Shown here in pieces: positions 18,487 to 27,042 of a DNA stretch of 64,000 nt. How positions within the stretch are numbered: position 1 is the first letter of the stretch; each line of letters starts with the position of its first letter. A program made the position numbers and the translations under genes. The notes beneath the pieces were generated by a model. The model was given only the letters and a program-made list of their open reading frames with translations. It had not been told where the DNA came from and searched no databases. Origin of the DNA: Mucilaginibacter paludis DSM 18603 (GTDB lineage: Bacteria > Bacteroidota > Bacteroidia > Sphingobacteriales > Sphingobacteriaceae); assembly GCF_000166195.2 (NCBI RefSeq), contig NZ_CM001403.1, forward strand, positions 1,612,001-1,676,000, written 5' to 3'.

Positions 18487-18933
18487 TCAAACAGGTTTCA
18501 GATAGACATAACGGTTGGTTTCCTCGCTTTTCACGCGTGATAATTTATTGACCTTAATTAGCTTTAGTAGTACACCCGATATTTCACTTGTTTGAAGCAC
18601 GGTATCATATTTCGTGGCACAAAAATCAGTGATCGAAGCAATAGATTTCGGGCTATCAAAAAAATCAGTCGTCAATAATTGGTTTAAGATTTTAGTGGAA
18701 CCCATCTTTTTACCCTTGGAGCTTCCCGGTAGGTCAGGTTTTATGATATTGGCATTGAAAGGTATTGTAGTATCCCCTTCATTTATATCTGTTTCAGCGC
18801 CACGGTCTTTAGCTGCTAGATAGTTCAAAATACGGTCAATAACAATGCATTGTACCGTTTCCGACTGGAATGCGTTTATAACATCCGTTAACTCAATTAA
18901 ATTTTTTTTTAGCCGTTCAACCTGTTTGCTCAT
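18487..18933 (-). CDS. Unknown protein, intact member of a duplicated pair
   Basis: 148 residues from ATG at 18933; a TTG at 18951 could add six. The N-terminal third is a charged helix (QVERLKKNLIELTDVINAF), then a linker with GSSKGKKMG, then a compact C-terminal domain (about 90-148) whose pattern of helices followed by VSGVL-like helix and the strand pair NKLSRVKSEETNRYVYLKPV resembles a winged helix. It might be a DNA-binding protein, but I do not recognise the family. A frameshifted duplicate lies at 12670-13132. Confidence 0.6.
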   Translation of the reverse strand: MSKQVERLKKNLIELTDVINAFQSETVQCIVIDRILNYLAAKDRGAETDINEGDTTIPFNANIIKPDLPGSSKGKKMGSTKILNQLLTTDFFDSPKSIASITDFCATKYDTVLQTSEISGVLLKLIKVNKLSRVKSEETNRYVYLKPV

Positions 18934-19040
18934 AGGATCTTGTTCGCTCAAATATATAAAGCTTTCAGATACATTAAAACCGCTTAACGGCTAACGAAGA
19001 AGAATCTATTATTGATTAGCGACACGTTGTAAATGCAAAA

Positions 19041-19071
19041 TTATTGAATGACTATCCCGATATCGCTGTTT
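19041..19071 (+). pseudogene. LLNDYP gene tail, third copy
   Basis: Reads LLNDYPDIAV and stops at 19071. It corresponds to the tails at 11812-11850 and 13245-13291 and lies just upstream of the repeat-B gene, as in repeat A. Only the last codons survive. Confidence 0.3.
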
Positions 19072-19120
19072 AGGTGGATTGTTTGTATTTTTTTGTTAAC
19101 TGACAAATAAGTTGAGGCAG

Positions 19121-19492
19121 TTATTTCTCAATTATAAGATCTTTTAATCGCTTCAAAAGTTCAGGGTTTACAATTTTCTTTGGCTTTTTTGTTTTGGTTT
19201 CCGTTTGGACGTATAAAGATAAGCCCTGATGTTGAAACTTCTCAACTTCGGCTAACATCGATTCTGCTATTTTATTGCCCGTAGGTTGCGTTGGGACAAT
19301 AAGTTCCCGAATATTTAAATCTAAAAAATCAGCTATTTTTTTAAAGTCTTTAGGGCTTGGTTGATTTCTATTAGTACACCAATCAGATACAGTAGTTTCG
19401 TGTACACCCATATAGATAGCAAGCAGAAAACTCGGAATCCCTTTATCAACTAACGCACCCTTAATCCTATTTAACTTTATCGCTTTACTCAT
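19121..19492 (-). CDS. XRE-type helix-turn-helix repressor-like protein
   Basis: 123 residues from ATG at 19492, preferred over a longer start at 19513. Residues about 5-62 form an XRE/Cro fold: IKGALVDKGIPSFLLAIYMG, then the recognition helix TTVSDWCTNRNQPS and the closing DFLDLNIRELIV. The C-terminal part is Lys-rich. The DNA directly upstream carries a perfect palindrome (19550-19589), a natural autoregulatory operator. Such regulators are typical of prophages, mobile elements and toxin-antitoxin loci; no partner gene is adjacent. Confidence 0.82.
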   Translation of the reverse strand: MSKAIKLNRIKGALVDKGIPSFLLAIYMGVHETTVSDWCTNRNQPSPKDFKKIADFLDLNIRELIVPTQPTGNKIAESMLAEVEKFQHQGLSLYVQTETKTKKPKKIVNPELLKRLKDLIIEK

Positions 19493-19549
19493 CGGTTTAC
19501 ACTGCAAACCCAAATGTAAAACACTTAAAAATGTTGAATTAATTGTAAA

Positions 19550-19612
19550 AATAGTCTATTTGAGTTATTAATTAGTTAAATAGACTATTTGATTTGCCTA
19601 AGTGACTATTTG
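19550..19612. promoter_or_regulatory. Operator-like inverted repeats upstream of the XRE regulator
   Basis: AATAGTCTATTT (19550-19561) and AAATAGACTATT (19578-19589) are exact inverted repeats with a 16-base spacer. A third half-site, GTGACTATTTG, follows at 19602-19612. The array sits 58-120 bases upstream of the regulator start, where a repressor would bind. Confidence 0.6.
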
Positions 19613-19703
19613 TTATATATTTGTAATTTGTTAAAATATTTAAGATTTAAAAATTGATGATATAAGATTAATTTTGCAACACTTATTATCGAAATGATAT
19701 AGA

Positions 19704-19908
19704 GGTGTTCGCTAAGAGCCTCGTCCGCACAAGTGGTATTGAATGGACGCGAGGAATAGGTGAGCACCCGGTTCTTATAGCTACGCTATTAGGCCGGGGC
19801 AGCTTATTGTTTGCGTCCTGGCTTGTTACTCGTATCTCTGATACTTGTTTCAAGCCCCCGTTACCACCGGGAGTGCGGGCAAATTCAATAAGAACAACTG
19901 CTCCGGCC
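19704..19908. ncRNA. Strongly structured RNA-like element of unknown family
   Basis: More GC-rich than its flanks and full of compensating pairings: GGTGTTC (19704-19710) with GAGCACC (19762-19768), enclosing CCTCGTCC (19719-19726) with GGACGCGAGG (19745-19754); ATAGC (19777) with GCTAT (19785); GGCCGGGGCAG plus CTTATTG (19792-19809) with CAATAAG and CTGCTCCGGCC (19886-19908), enclosing GGCTTG (19820) with CAAGCC (19851) and GTATC (19832) with GATAC (19840). It could be a 5' leader of the sigma factor gene or, read on the minus strand, the non-coding end of an IS110-like element with a bridge-RNA-like fold. Neither can be decided by eye. Confidence 0.5.
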
Positions 19909-19931
19909 TTATGGCTTTAGTGGATTCTTGA

Positions 19932-19959
19932 ATGGCTCAATTCAATTTGAGGAAGCCAT
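19932..19959 (+). promoter_or_regulatory. Hairpin directly before the sigma factor start
   Basis: ATGGCT (19932-19937) pairs with AGCCAT (19954-19959) and CTCAA (19936-19940) with TTGAG (19947-19951). The hairpin ends three bases before the ATG and contains a GAGGA stretch (19949-19953) that looks like a ribosome binding site, so it could mask translation initiation. Confidence 0.4.
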
Positions 19960-19962
19960 CCA

Positions 19963-20565
19963 ATGAGTTTAGATAAAACAAATATTACCTTACTTCTAAA
20001 TCAACTGCAACAAGGCAGTGAGCGAGCTTTTGCCAAGATTTACGATCATTGTAGCAGGCCCTTATACCGCAATATTTTGTTTTTAGTAAAAGATGAGGAA
20101 GTTGCCCAGGAGCTTTTGCAAGAGCTTTTTCTAACTGTGTGGACAAGGCGCGAACAAATTGACCCCGATAAAGCATTTTGGCCATACCTATATATGGTTG
20201 CCCGGTGGCTGGTGTTGAACCATTTTCAAAAAGTTGCCCGTGATAAACGACTCATCGACCATTTGATAATAACTACGGTAGATCATGTTACCAACGCGGA
20301 AGAAAACATGATCGACCAGGAAACTTACGAGCTTTTAATGAGGGCTATAGAAGATTTACCACCACAACGCAAGCAGGTTTTTAAGCTGTGTAAATTTGAA
20401 GGTAAAAGCTATCAGGAAGCAAGTGAAATTTTGGGAATCTCCACCTCAACAATTCGCAATCAAATCGTGTCAGCCAATAAATCTGTAAAAGAGTTTTTTC
20501 TGTTAAATACTGATTTGGCTGTCTTTCTGATAGTCTCTGTAGCACTATATCGCATTAATCCATAG
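19963..20565 (+). CDS. ECF sigma factor (Bacteroidetes FecI-like)
   Basis: 200 residues. Region 2 is clear (FAKIYDHCSRPLYRNILFLV, then EELFLTVWTRR and the YLYMVARWLVLNHF promoter-melting helix). Region 4 follows with LPPQRKQVFKLCKFEGKSYQEASEILGISTSTIRN. This is the family that works with FecR anti-sigma factors to control SusC/SusD-type transport genes. A FecR, SusC and SusD set starts 1.7 kb downstream, separated by two other genes. The hydrophobic last 20 residues are typical of the family in this phylum. Confidence 0.93.
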   Translation: MSLDKTNITLLLNQLQQGSERAFAKIYDHCSRPLYRNILFLVKDEEVAQELLQELFLTVWTRREQIDPDKAFWPYLYMVARWLVLNHFQKVARDKRLIDHLIITTVDHVTNAEENMIDQETYELLMRAIEDLPPQRKQVFKLCKFEGKSYQEASEILGISTSTIRNQIVSANKSVKEFFLLNTDLAVFLIVSVALYRINP

Positions 20566-20579
20566 TAAATTAAAAGTCC

Positions 20580-21135
20580 ATGGCCACACCTGCACTATAT
20601 ACAAATACACCATCAAGTGAGGTAAATTCACCGTTCGAGGTCATTGCTGACTTCTTTCAGTCTGGATTGCCGGGAGAGCATACGAAAAGATCTGAAAAAA
20701 TGGCGGCACTACGTAATTAATGACGAGCAATTCAAAAGTCGTCACGGGGCGGTATACCTCCTTTCTGTTTACGAAGAAACAATACAGTTAATAGAGGCTG
20801 CCCATCTTTTATTAGCTTCCGGTAATAGCATGATGTTCTTATCAAATGAAAACATAACAGAAAGCCAAATTGAGCAGGAAAGAAAGGATTGGGAGTTTTT
20901 CCCGCATAATCTTTCAGAAAAAGAGATCCTCAATCCATTGGCAGTAATAAAAAGATTTTTCAAGCGGATTACTTTAAAACAATATAAGGAGTACCTGCAC
21001 GAATGGCTCCGTATAGCTTTGTCTGATAAAGCCGTTCTCGAAACACTGACCGCAAGGGAAGTTATTGAAGTTTATGACAACCTGCGAAAACTATATTCCG
21101 CAACCTGGCTTATTCATCAGCGTAAATGTCGATAA
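20580..21135 (+). pseudogene. Unknown gene, apparently broken by a single-base frameshift
   Basis: An ATG at 20580 opens MATPALYTNTPSSEV and continues to DFFQSGLPGE before running into a stop near 20720. The other frame, open to 21135, picks up at SIRKDLKKWRHYVI and continues with a coherent helical protein (SRHGAVYLLSVYEETIQLIE.. to the C-terminus). Joining them near 20680 gives one 180-residue protein. A separate 163-residue reading from TTG at 20644 is possible but lacks a natural start. It resembles small helical proteins often seen near Bacteroidetes mobile elements; function unknown. Confidence 0.5.
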
Positions 21136-21158
21136 CGTCTTTTAGTGAACTTTCAACG

Positions 21159-21959
21159 TTATTCTAATGGCTTGGCGGCCTTTCTTACATAACCATGCTT
21201 TTTATACGGCTCTATAAATATCATTCTCGTATCGGCTAAAGCAGGCCCGCAGGGTTGCAATCTAAAATGCCCGCTTACATCAAATCCGTCGGTTCGTATG
21301 CTCGTTATATTCCAGCAACTGTTAACGATAGTTACAGGTACATTGATATCATTTGAAAGCGCATCAGGTTGTTTCTTGGTGCCATAGCTTTTACCTGGGT
21401 TAACAATAATTTCTTGGTTTTCAGATAGAAAGAAAAAACACAATAATTTATAGAAGGTTTCTTCCATACCATTTGCACTCGCGTGGGCAAAATAAGCAGT
21501 AGGTTCACCGGTATTCCTGTCTACATATAATTGTACCACATCTATAGTACCTGTTGCCTTATACTTTAGCTTCTCCTGCTGTGAATAATAAACAAACTGC
21601 CCATGTAAAAATTGGATAACATGGTGATGAATCCAGACACGTAAAAAACTATTGTTTTTGAATATGAATGTTAGTTTACAAGGTTTTACATGCTTAAAAA
21701 CCGTCCAGTCATATATCCCATTTTTATTGGTTACTTTAAGCATGTCAAGCTTATCAACTACTGTATTGGTGATATAATAAGCTTTTTGTTCATCAATCTC
21801 CAATAACTTGTACGTCATAGCGATCCTGTGCATTTCTTCGTCACTCTGCTGATGGCGAATCAAATTTTCAACTTCTATGGGAAGCAATGATCTTAAAATA
21901 TCGTTTAAAAAATGTTTTTCAGTTAAAAAGCGATAAACAATGTGATTTCTAAGCTGCAT
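21159..21959 (-). CDS. Unknown cytoplasmic protein
   Basis: 266 residues, no signal peptide or membrane segment. The middle has alternating strands (KLTFIFKNNSFLRVWIHHHV, FVYYSQQEKLKYKATGTIDV) and the C-terminus reads RMIFIEPYKKHGYVRK. I do not recognise a family. It converges on the broken gene at 20580-21135; an inverted repeat ATAACGT/ACGTTAT (21132-21162) between the two stops may serve as a shared terminator. Confidence 0.6.
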   Translation of the reverse strand: MQLRNHIVYRFLTEKHFLNDILRSLLPIEVENLIRHQQSDEEMHRIAMTYKLLEIDEQKAYYITNTVVDKLDMLKVTNKNGIYDWTVFKHVKPCKLTFIFKNNSFLRVWIHHHVIQFLHGQFVYYSQQEKLKYKATGTIDVVQLYVDRNTGEPTAYFAHASANGMEETFYKLLCFFFLSENQEIIVNPGKSYGTKKQPDALSNDINVPVTIVNSCWNITSIRTDGFDVSGHFRLQPCGPALADTRMIFIEPYKKHGYVRKAAKPLE

Positions 21960-22248
21960 AGGACATGATTTACAATGATTTGCAAAGTTAAAGCAAAAAT
22001 GTTTTGATGGTAGTAGATACGATAAAGCGTTAGCGATTTCAGGTTTGCAACCGCAAAATCATCAATGATTACCTATCGACAAACTTTGATGTCCTTCGGG
22101 TGCTCGTTCCGAATTACTTCGGAAAGCCAATTTGCGGTTTTTACCCTGCGTGTAATTGACAGCAAACAAATGGCGCATTAAAATAATTTATTTATTCAAT
22201 AGCCCTATTTTCTCTTATGTTTTATTTTGTTGTGGAGTAACACAACAA

Positions 22249-23307
22249 ATGAAGGATCAAATCTATATAAAAAGTCTCTTTAAAAAGTACCTCGACGATG
22301 AGTGTACTCCTGACGAGATCAATGAACTGTTTAAGCTAATCAGCAAAAAGGAAAATGAGGAACTTTTTAATTCCTTGATCGGTAATGAACTTTCTAAAGA
22401 CACCCTAAAGCCACTGAAGGCCGAACAAGAAGATAAGATTATTACCAAAGTTAAATCTGTCATACTTAGCGAAATTCGGGCACAAATTCCCCCAAAGTCT
22501 AATCCATCCAAGTTTCCCTATAAAATAGCTAATACCTGGTTGAAGATCGCCGCTTTATGGCTGGTGGTCGGTTCAGCCACTTTATTCTTTTTTTACCAGC
22601 ATTTTACAGATATTTATAATGCGCATATAAAAAATTCCTCAAAACAAATAGTTACCCAAAACGGCCAGAGAAAACTAATTAAGTTATTCGATGGAACCAA
22701 GATATGGCTTAGCCCGTCCAGCACGATAAAATATGCAGATCAGTTAGTTAATAGTTATCGAGAAGTTACGCTGGACGGCGAAGCCTATTTCGAGGTGGCG
22801 AAGGATAAAAAACATCCTTTTATTATTCATAGCGGACGGATGCAGACCCAAGTTGTTGGTACATCTTTCAATATCAAATCCGATAGTAAGCAGAATCTAT
22901 ACAGTGTTACAGTCGTAACCGGTGTGGTTAAGGTTGCCATGTTAGCGGCTAATAAGCATAAGCTATCTGAAGTTACTTTAAGGCCGAAACAACAGGCAGA
23001 ATATAATAATGCTCAAGCAACTTTAACTGAAAAATCAATACCAACGGTTGCCCCCCTATTAAAAAAGCGAAATGGCATTTTAAGCTATGACGGAACGCTT
23101 GTGCCCGAAGTTGTTGCCGACTTCAGACGCTATTACAATCAAGATATTGAACTGGAAAACAAATCGGCATCCTGTCTCTGTTATGGCGAATTTGATACCT
23201 CAAAGCCGATTGATATTGTACTACGCCAATTAGTTGCAGCAATTGGCGCTACCGTTCGTCAAACTGACAAGGGATATGTTATAGTGGGAGGATGTAGTGA
23301 CAAATAG
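22249..23307 (+). CDS. FecR-type anti-sigma factor
   Basis: 352 residues from ATG at 22249; an upstream start at 22156 adds residues that do not fit the family. Order: N-terminal cytoplasmic anti-sigma helices (YIKSLFKKYLDDECTPDEIN), one membrane helix (IAALWLVVGSATLFFF, about 118-135), then the periplasmic FecR domain with GQRKLIKLFDGTKIWL, ATL-like EVTLDGEAYFEVAKD and VVGTSFNIK, and a C-terminal DUF4974-like domain. It senses the state of the SusC receptor encoded next and controls the ECF sigma factor, probably the one at 19963. Confidence 0.93.
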   Translation: MKDQIYIKSLFKKYLDDECTPDEINELFKLISKKENEELFNSLIGNELSKDTLKPLKAEQEDKIITKVKSVILSEIRAQIPPKSNPSKFPYKIANTWLKIAALWLVVGSATLFFFYQHFTDIYNAHIKNSSKQIVTQNGQRKLIKLFDGTKIWLSPSSTIKYADQLVNSYREVTLDGEAYFEVAKDKKHPFIIHSGRMQTQVVGTSFNIKSDSKQNLYSVTVVTGVVKVAMLAANKHKLSEVTLRPKQQAEYNNAQATLTEKSIPTVAPLLKKRNGILSYDGTLVPEVVADFRRYYNQDIELENKSASCLCYGEFDTSKPIDIVLRQLVAAIGATVRQTDKGYVIVGGCSDK

Positions 23308-23388
23308 TAATAACAAAAGATAAATAAGGGCTGCGCTCTCAGGCGGCCATCTAATCAATTTTTAACGAACAAACTCAACTGCAAAAAA

Positions 23389-23508
23389 ATGAAAAATTGC
23401 TTTACAGGATTGTTATTGCCCTTTTTGTGGCTCATTCGAAAGCCGCTACCGCCAATTAATCAATTTGAAATGCGCATCATATTCTCCCATCAACCCCCAT
23501 TTAATTAA
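23389..23508 (+). CDS. Possible 39-residue leader peptide before SusC (doubtful)
   Basis: ATG at 23389, stop at 23506-23508, five bases before the SusC start. The first residues (MKNCFTGLLLPFLWLI) look like a truncated signal peptide. It may be a decayed alternative SusC start or a translated leader; there is no motif. Confidence 0.25.
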   Translation: MKNCFTGLLLPFLWLIRKPLPPINQFEMRIIFSHQPPFN

Positions 23509-23513
23509 CCACT

Positions 23514-26500
23514 ATGCTTAAAAACTTACCCACCAAATTGAAGTGCAGGTTATTTGTTTTAACCGTCGCAACGGCCTGTTTTTTTAACTGCGCTTTGGCA
23601 GTCGAAGTTTCCCGGTCGCAAGGCTTAACCAACCCAATTTCGATAGATATAGAAAAGAAAACATTAAAAGAAACGCTTGATCAAATCGCCAAACAAGGAC
23701 AAATAGGAATAATATATAGCAATGCCAAAGGCATTCTGAATAAACAGGTAACTATACATGCAAAAGATCAGCCTGTGAGCAAAGTGCTTACTGAATTGTT
23801 ATCGCCGCTTAAGCTTACTTACGAAATTATAGGCGACCAAATTGTAGTTTCCAGTTCGCGGCCTCCCACGCAAGGGCAATCTGAAAAACCGGCGTTTCCA
23901 ATAAAGGGAAAGGTAACTGACAGTAAAGGGATACCGTTTCCCGGTGCTACTATTAAAATTAAAGGCGGGTCGGTATCAGCAACTACCGATAGCAAAGGTG
24001 AATTTGAAATTAATAATGTTGCTGATAGTACTGTTTTGCAGGTTTCTTTTATCGGGTATTTGACCAAAGAGATTGTTGTAACAAGTGCGGAATACTTAAC
24101 AATAGTACTTGAAAATGGTGGCACACAACTTAATGAAGTTGCGATAGTATCAACGGGGTATCAGACGATTCCGAAAGAAAGGGCAACGGGAAGTTTTGTT
24201 CAAATCGATAATCAGTTAATAAATCGGTCAGTTTCTACAAATATTTTAGATAGGTTAAACGGAGTGACAAGTGGATTGATTTTTACTAATAATGGTAATC
24301 ATCAATTCGGACAAAGTAATATCGAGATTCGTGGGCGAGCCACCTTGTTTTCAAATCCAGACCCGCTAATTATCGTCGACAACTTTCCTTATGACGGGGA
24401 TGTCAATAATATAAATCCTAATGACATTGAAAGTATAACTATCCTTAAAGACGCGGCTGCGGCCTCCGCCTGGGGAGCCCGTAGCGGTAACGGCGTTATT
24501 GTTATAACAACAAAAAAAGGACATCTTAATGCTGCTCCAACCGTAAGTTTCAATGCCAATGCCACTATTGGTGCAAAACCAAATTTATATTATACTCCAC
24601 AGTTGACGTCCGCACAATATATCGGGATAGAACATTTTTTATTTAACCAAGGCGCTTACAATGCCTCGATCAGTGACGGATATTCAGCATTGTCACCCGC
24701 TGTAGAGATTTTTTCGGCCAAAAGGAACGGCACTATATCGGCAGCCGATTCGCTGGCGCGGATCAATAAGCTAAAGGGATATGATTCAAGGCAGCAGATA
24801 CTAAAATATTATTACAGGCCAAGCGTATTTCAGCAATATCAGGCCAGTATAAGCGGAGGTGGTGCTGCACAAAAGTATTTCGTGTCGGCAGGGTACGACA
24901 AAAACCTGAACAGTTACGTGAACAACAGCTACGACCGGGTTTCACTTAACGCCAGTAATACCTATTACTTTTTAAAAAACAAACTTGAATTTTTTTCCAA
25001 TATTATTTATACAGCAAGCACCACAAAATCAGGGCCTGTCGTCAGTAATACCTTATATCCTTACGATCAGTTTGCAGATGCCAATGGGAACCCTTTGGCT
25101 ATTGCCAAAACGCTAAGGCTGTCCTATGCCAGTACCGCCGGAAATGGCCAATTGCTCAACTGGTTATATAAACCACTGGACGAACTGAACAACGGCTATA
25201 GCGGCACGACTACCAACTTAACAGATTACCGGATAAACCTTTCCCTGACCTATAAAATTTTTCCGGGTTTAAAAGCGTTAGCCTTATATAACTATGAAAA
25301 AGGGGTTACAGAAAGTGATAACCTGAACGAACGCCAATCCTATTATACCCGGAACCTAATCAATACCTATACACAAATTGACCCGGTAACAGGCACCGTT
25401 ACCCATCCCATCCCGCTTGGTGATATTTTATATACTAACTTAACCAATATCAGTTCCAATAACGGGCGTTTTCAGCTTAATTATGATAGCGCTTGGGGAA
25501 AACACGCTATAAGTGCGATAGCCGGAACAGAAATTAAGGACTATACCACTTTTAACAGTACCAACGGTCTGTATGGTTATAACCCTGAAACGGCCACCAA
25601 CCAGAATGCCGCCGTTAACTATACAGCATACTATCCTAATTTTTACGGGTACAATACCAGTCAAATTCCAACAAATACTACCGGGTTAGGTACGGACAAT
25701 CGTTTTTTTTCCTATTATTTTAATGGTTCTTACATTTATAATGATAAATATATTGCTTCCTTAAGCGCCCGCAGGGATGAATCCAATCTATTTGGGGTAA
25801 CGACCAATCAGAAAGGGGTGCCGCTCTGGAGTGCCGGGCTTGCGTGGGTCGTCAACAAAGAAATTTTTTATAAAATAGACTGGCTGCCTCAATTAAAGCT
25901 ACGCGCTACTTATGGCTATACCGGGAATGTGAACACTAATTTATCCGCTTACCTGACCGCAAGCCCCGGACTGACATCAAAAACCTATAACGCCCCTTAT
26001 AGCCAGATCGTTAATCCCCCTAACCCTTCTTTACGTTGGGAAAAAGATCGGAATATAAATATCGGATTGGATTTTGCAACAAAAGAAAATCGATTGACCG
26101 GCAGTGTGGATTACTGGCACAAAAACGGCATAGATCTGATCGGGAACAGTCCAATAGCACCACAAACAGGCACTACCCTTTATACTGGCAATTCCGCCAA
26201 TACCTCTACCAAAGGGGTAGATGTGCAATTAAATAGCATTAATTTGAATGGTAAGTTGAAATGGTTAACAACTTTACTATACAACCATGTCCAAAGCCGT
26301 GTTACAGATTATAAGGTAAGCAACGGAACGAATTACAATGTTGTTTCGGCCAATTATAACAACCCTTTGCAGGGCTATCCCTATTATGCCATTTTCAGCT
26401 TTAAATATGCCGGGTTAACTGCCACAGGCGACCCTCAAGGGTATTTAAATGGGACGGTAAGTTCAGATTATACGGGCATCGCCAATTCAACCAACCGATC

Positions 26501-27011
26501 CGAATTGGTTTACAGCGGTTCAGCCACACCAACATCCTTTGGTAGTTTGCGAAATACTTTTGCCTACAATGCCTTTGATTTATCGTTCAATATCACTTAT
26601 AAGTTTGGTTATCATTTTAGGAGAAACTCATTAAATAATGATGGACTTTATTCCACCGGCGGCGGTAATTATCAAATGTCCGATTATGATAACCGCTGGC
26701 AAAAGCCGGGCGATGAGTTGCATACCAATGTTCCCGCTCTGATCTACCCGTCAAGCACTTATCGAACGGCATTATACACCTATTCAAATATACTGGTCGA
26801 AAATGCCGCCAATATCAGGTTGCAAGACTTCCGGTTAGGTTATACCCTTAGCAAAAAACCACATTTGCCGTTCAGAAACTTAAATGTCTTTGCGTATATC
26901 AACAATATCGGTATCCTATGGAGGGCCAATAAATACCACATTGACCCTGATTACCCAACAGGCATCCTGGTGCCCAGAACCATTGCCTTTGGAATTAAAG
27001 GCGACCTGTAA
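23514..27011 (+). CDS. SusC/RagA-type TonB-dependent receptor with STN domain
   Basis: 1165 residues. Signal peptide, then an STN (secretin/TonB N-terminal) domain at about 40-115 (KKTLKETLDQIAKQG.., ending in DQIVVSS), a carboxypeptidase-regulatory-like domain at about 128-205 (GKVTDSKGIPFPGATIKIKG), a plug with the SusC signature ILKDAAAASAWGARSGNGVI, and a long beta-barrel ending in an aromatic-rich strand. The STN domain is what couples this receptor to FecR and an ECF sigma factor. It forms the outer-membrane pore for a nutrient with SusD, encoded next. The nutrient cannot be inferred; no carbohydrate enzymes are nearby. Confidence 0.95.
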   Translation: MLKNLPTKLKCRLFVLTVATACFFNCALAVEVSRSQGLTNPISIDIEKKTLKETLDQIAKQGQIGIIYSNAKGILNKQVTIHAKDQPVSKVLTELLSPLKLTYEIIGDQIVVSSSRPPTQGQSEKPAFPIKGKVTDSKGIPFPGATIKIKGGSVSATTDSKGEFEINNVADSTVLQVSFIGYLTKEIVVTSAEYLTIVLENGGTQLNEVAIVSTGYQTIPKERATGSFVQIDNQLINRSVSTNILDRLNGVTSGLIFTNNGNHQFGQSNIEIRGRATLFSNPDPLIIVDNFPYDGDVNNINPNDIESITILKDAAAASAWGARSGNGVIVITTKKGHLNAAPTVSFNANATIGAKPNLYYTPQLTSAQYIGIEHFLFNQGAYNASISDGYSALSPAVEIFSAKRNGTISAADSLARINKLKGYDSRQQILKYYYRPSVFQQYQASISGGGAAQKYFVSAGYDKNLNSYVNNSYDRVSLNASNTYYFLKNKLEFFSNIIYTASTTKSGPVVSNTLYPYDQFADANGNPLAIAKTLRLSYASTAGNGQLLNWLYKPLDELNNGYSGTTTNLTDYRINLSLTYKIFPGLKALALYNYEKGVTESDNLNERQSYYTRNLINTYTQIDPVTGTVTHPIPLGDILYTNLTNISSNNGRFQLNYDSAWGKHAISAIAGTEIKDYTTFNSTNGLYGYNPETATNQNAAVNYTAYYPNFYGYNTSQIPTNTTGLGTDNRFFSYYFNGSYIYNDKYIASLSARRDESNLFGVTTNQKGVPLWSAGLAWVVNKEIFYKIDWLPQLKLRATYGYTGNVNTNLSAYLTASPGLTSKTYNAPYSQIVNPPNPSLRWEKDRNINIGLDFATKENRLTGSVDYWHKNGIDLIGNSPIAPQTGTTLYTGNSANTSTKGVDVQLNSINLNGKLKWLTTLLYNHVQSRVTDYKVSNGTNYNVVSANYNNPLQGYPYYAIFSFKYAGLTATGDPQGYLNGTVSSDYTGIANSTNRSELVYSGSATPTSFGSLRNTFAYNAFDLSFNITYKFGYHFRRNSLNNDGLYSTGGGNYQMSDYDNRWQKPGDELHTNVPALIYPSSTYRTALYTYSNILVENAANIRLQDFRLGYTLSKKPHLPFRNLNVFAYINNIGILWRANKYHIDPDYPTGILVPRTIAFGIKGDL

Positions 27012-27042
27012 CCCAGTATTTGACCCTAACAAAGAAATTAAA

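Larger units (their letters stand above)
18430..19071. repeat. Repeat copy B (contains the intact gene)
   Basis: Matches copy A at 12632-13291 over its whole length, with a shorter right flank. It contains the intact minus-strand gene 18487-18933, the shared upstream region TTGTTCGCTCAAATATATAA and the frame tail LLNDYPDIAV that stops at 19071. Confidence 0.75.

Noticed and set aside
18345..18551. 68-codon plus-strand frame before the repeat-B gene
   Set aside because: It overlaps the end of the conserved repeat gene on the other strand and has no start signal or motif.
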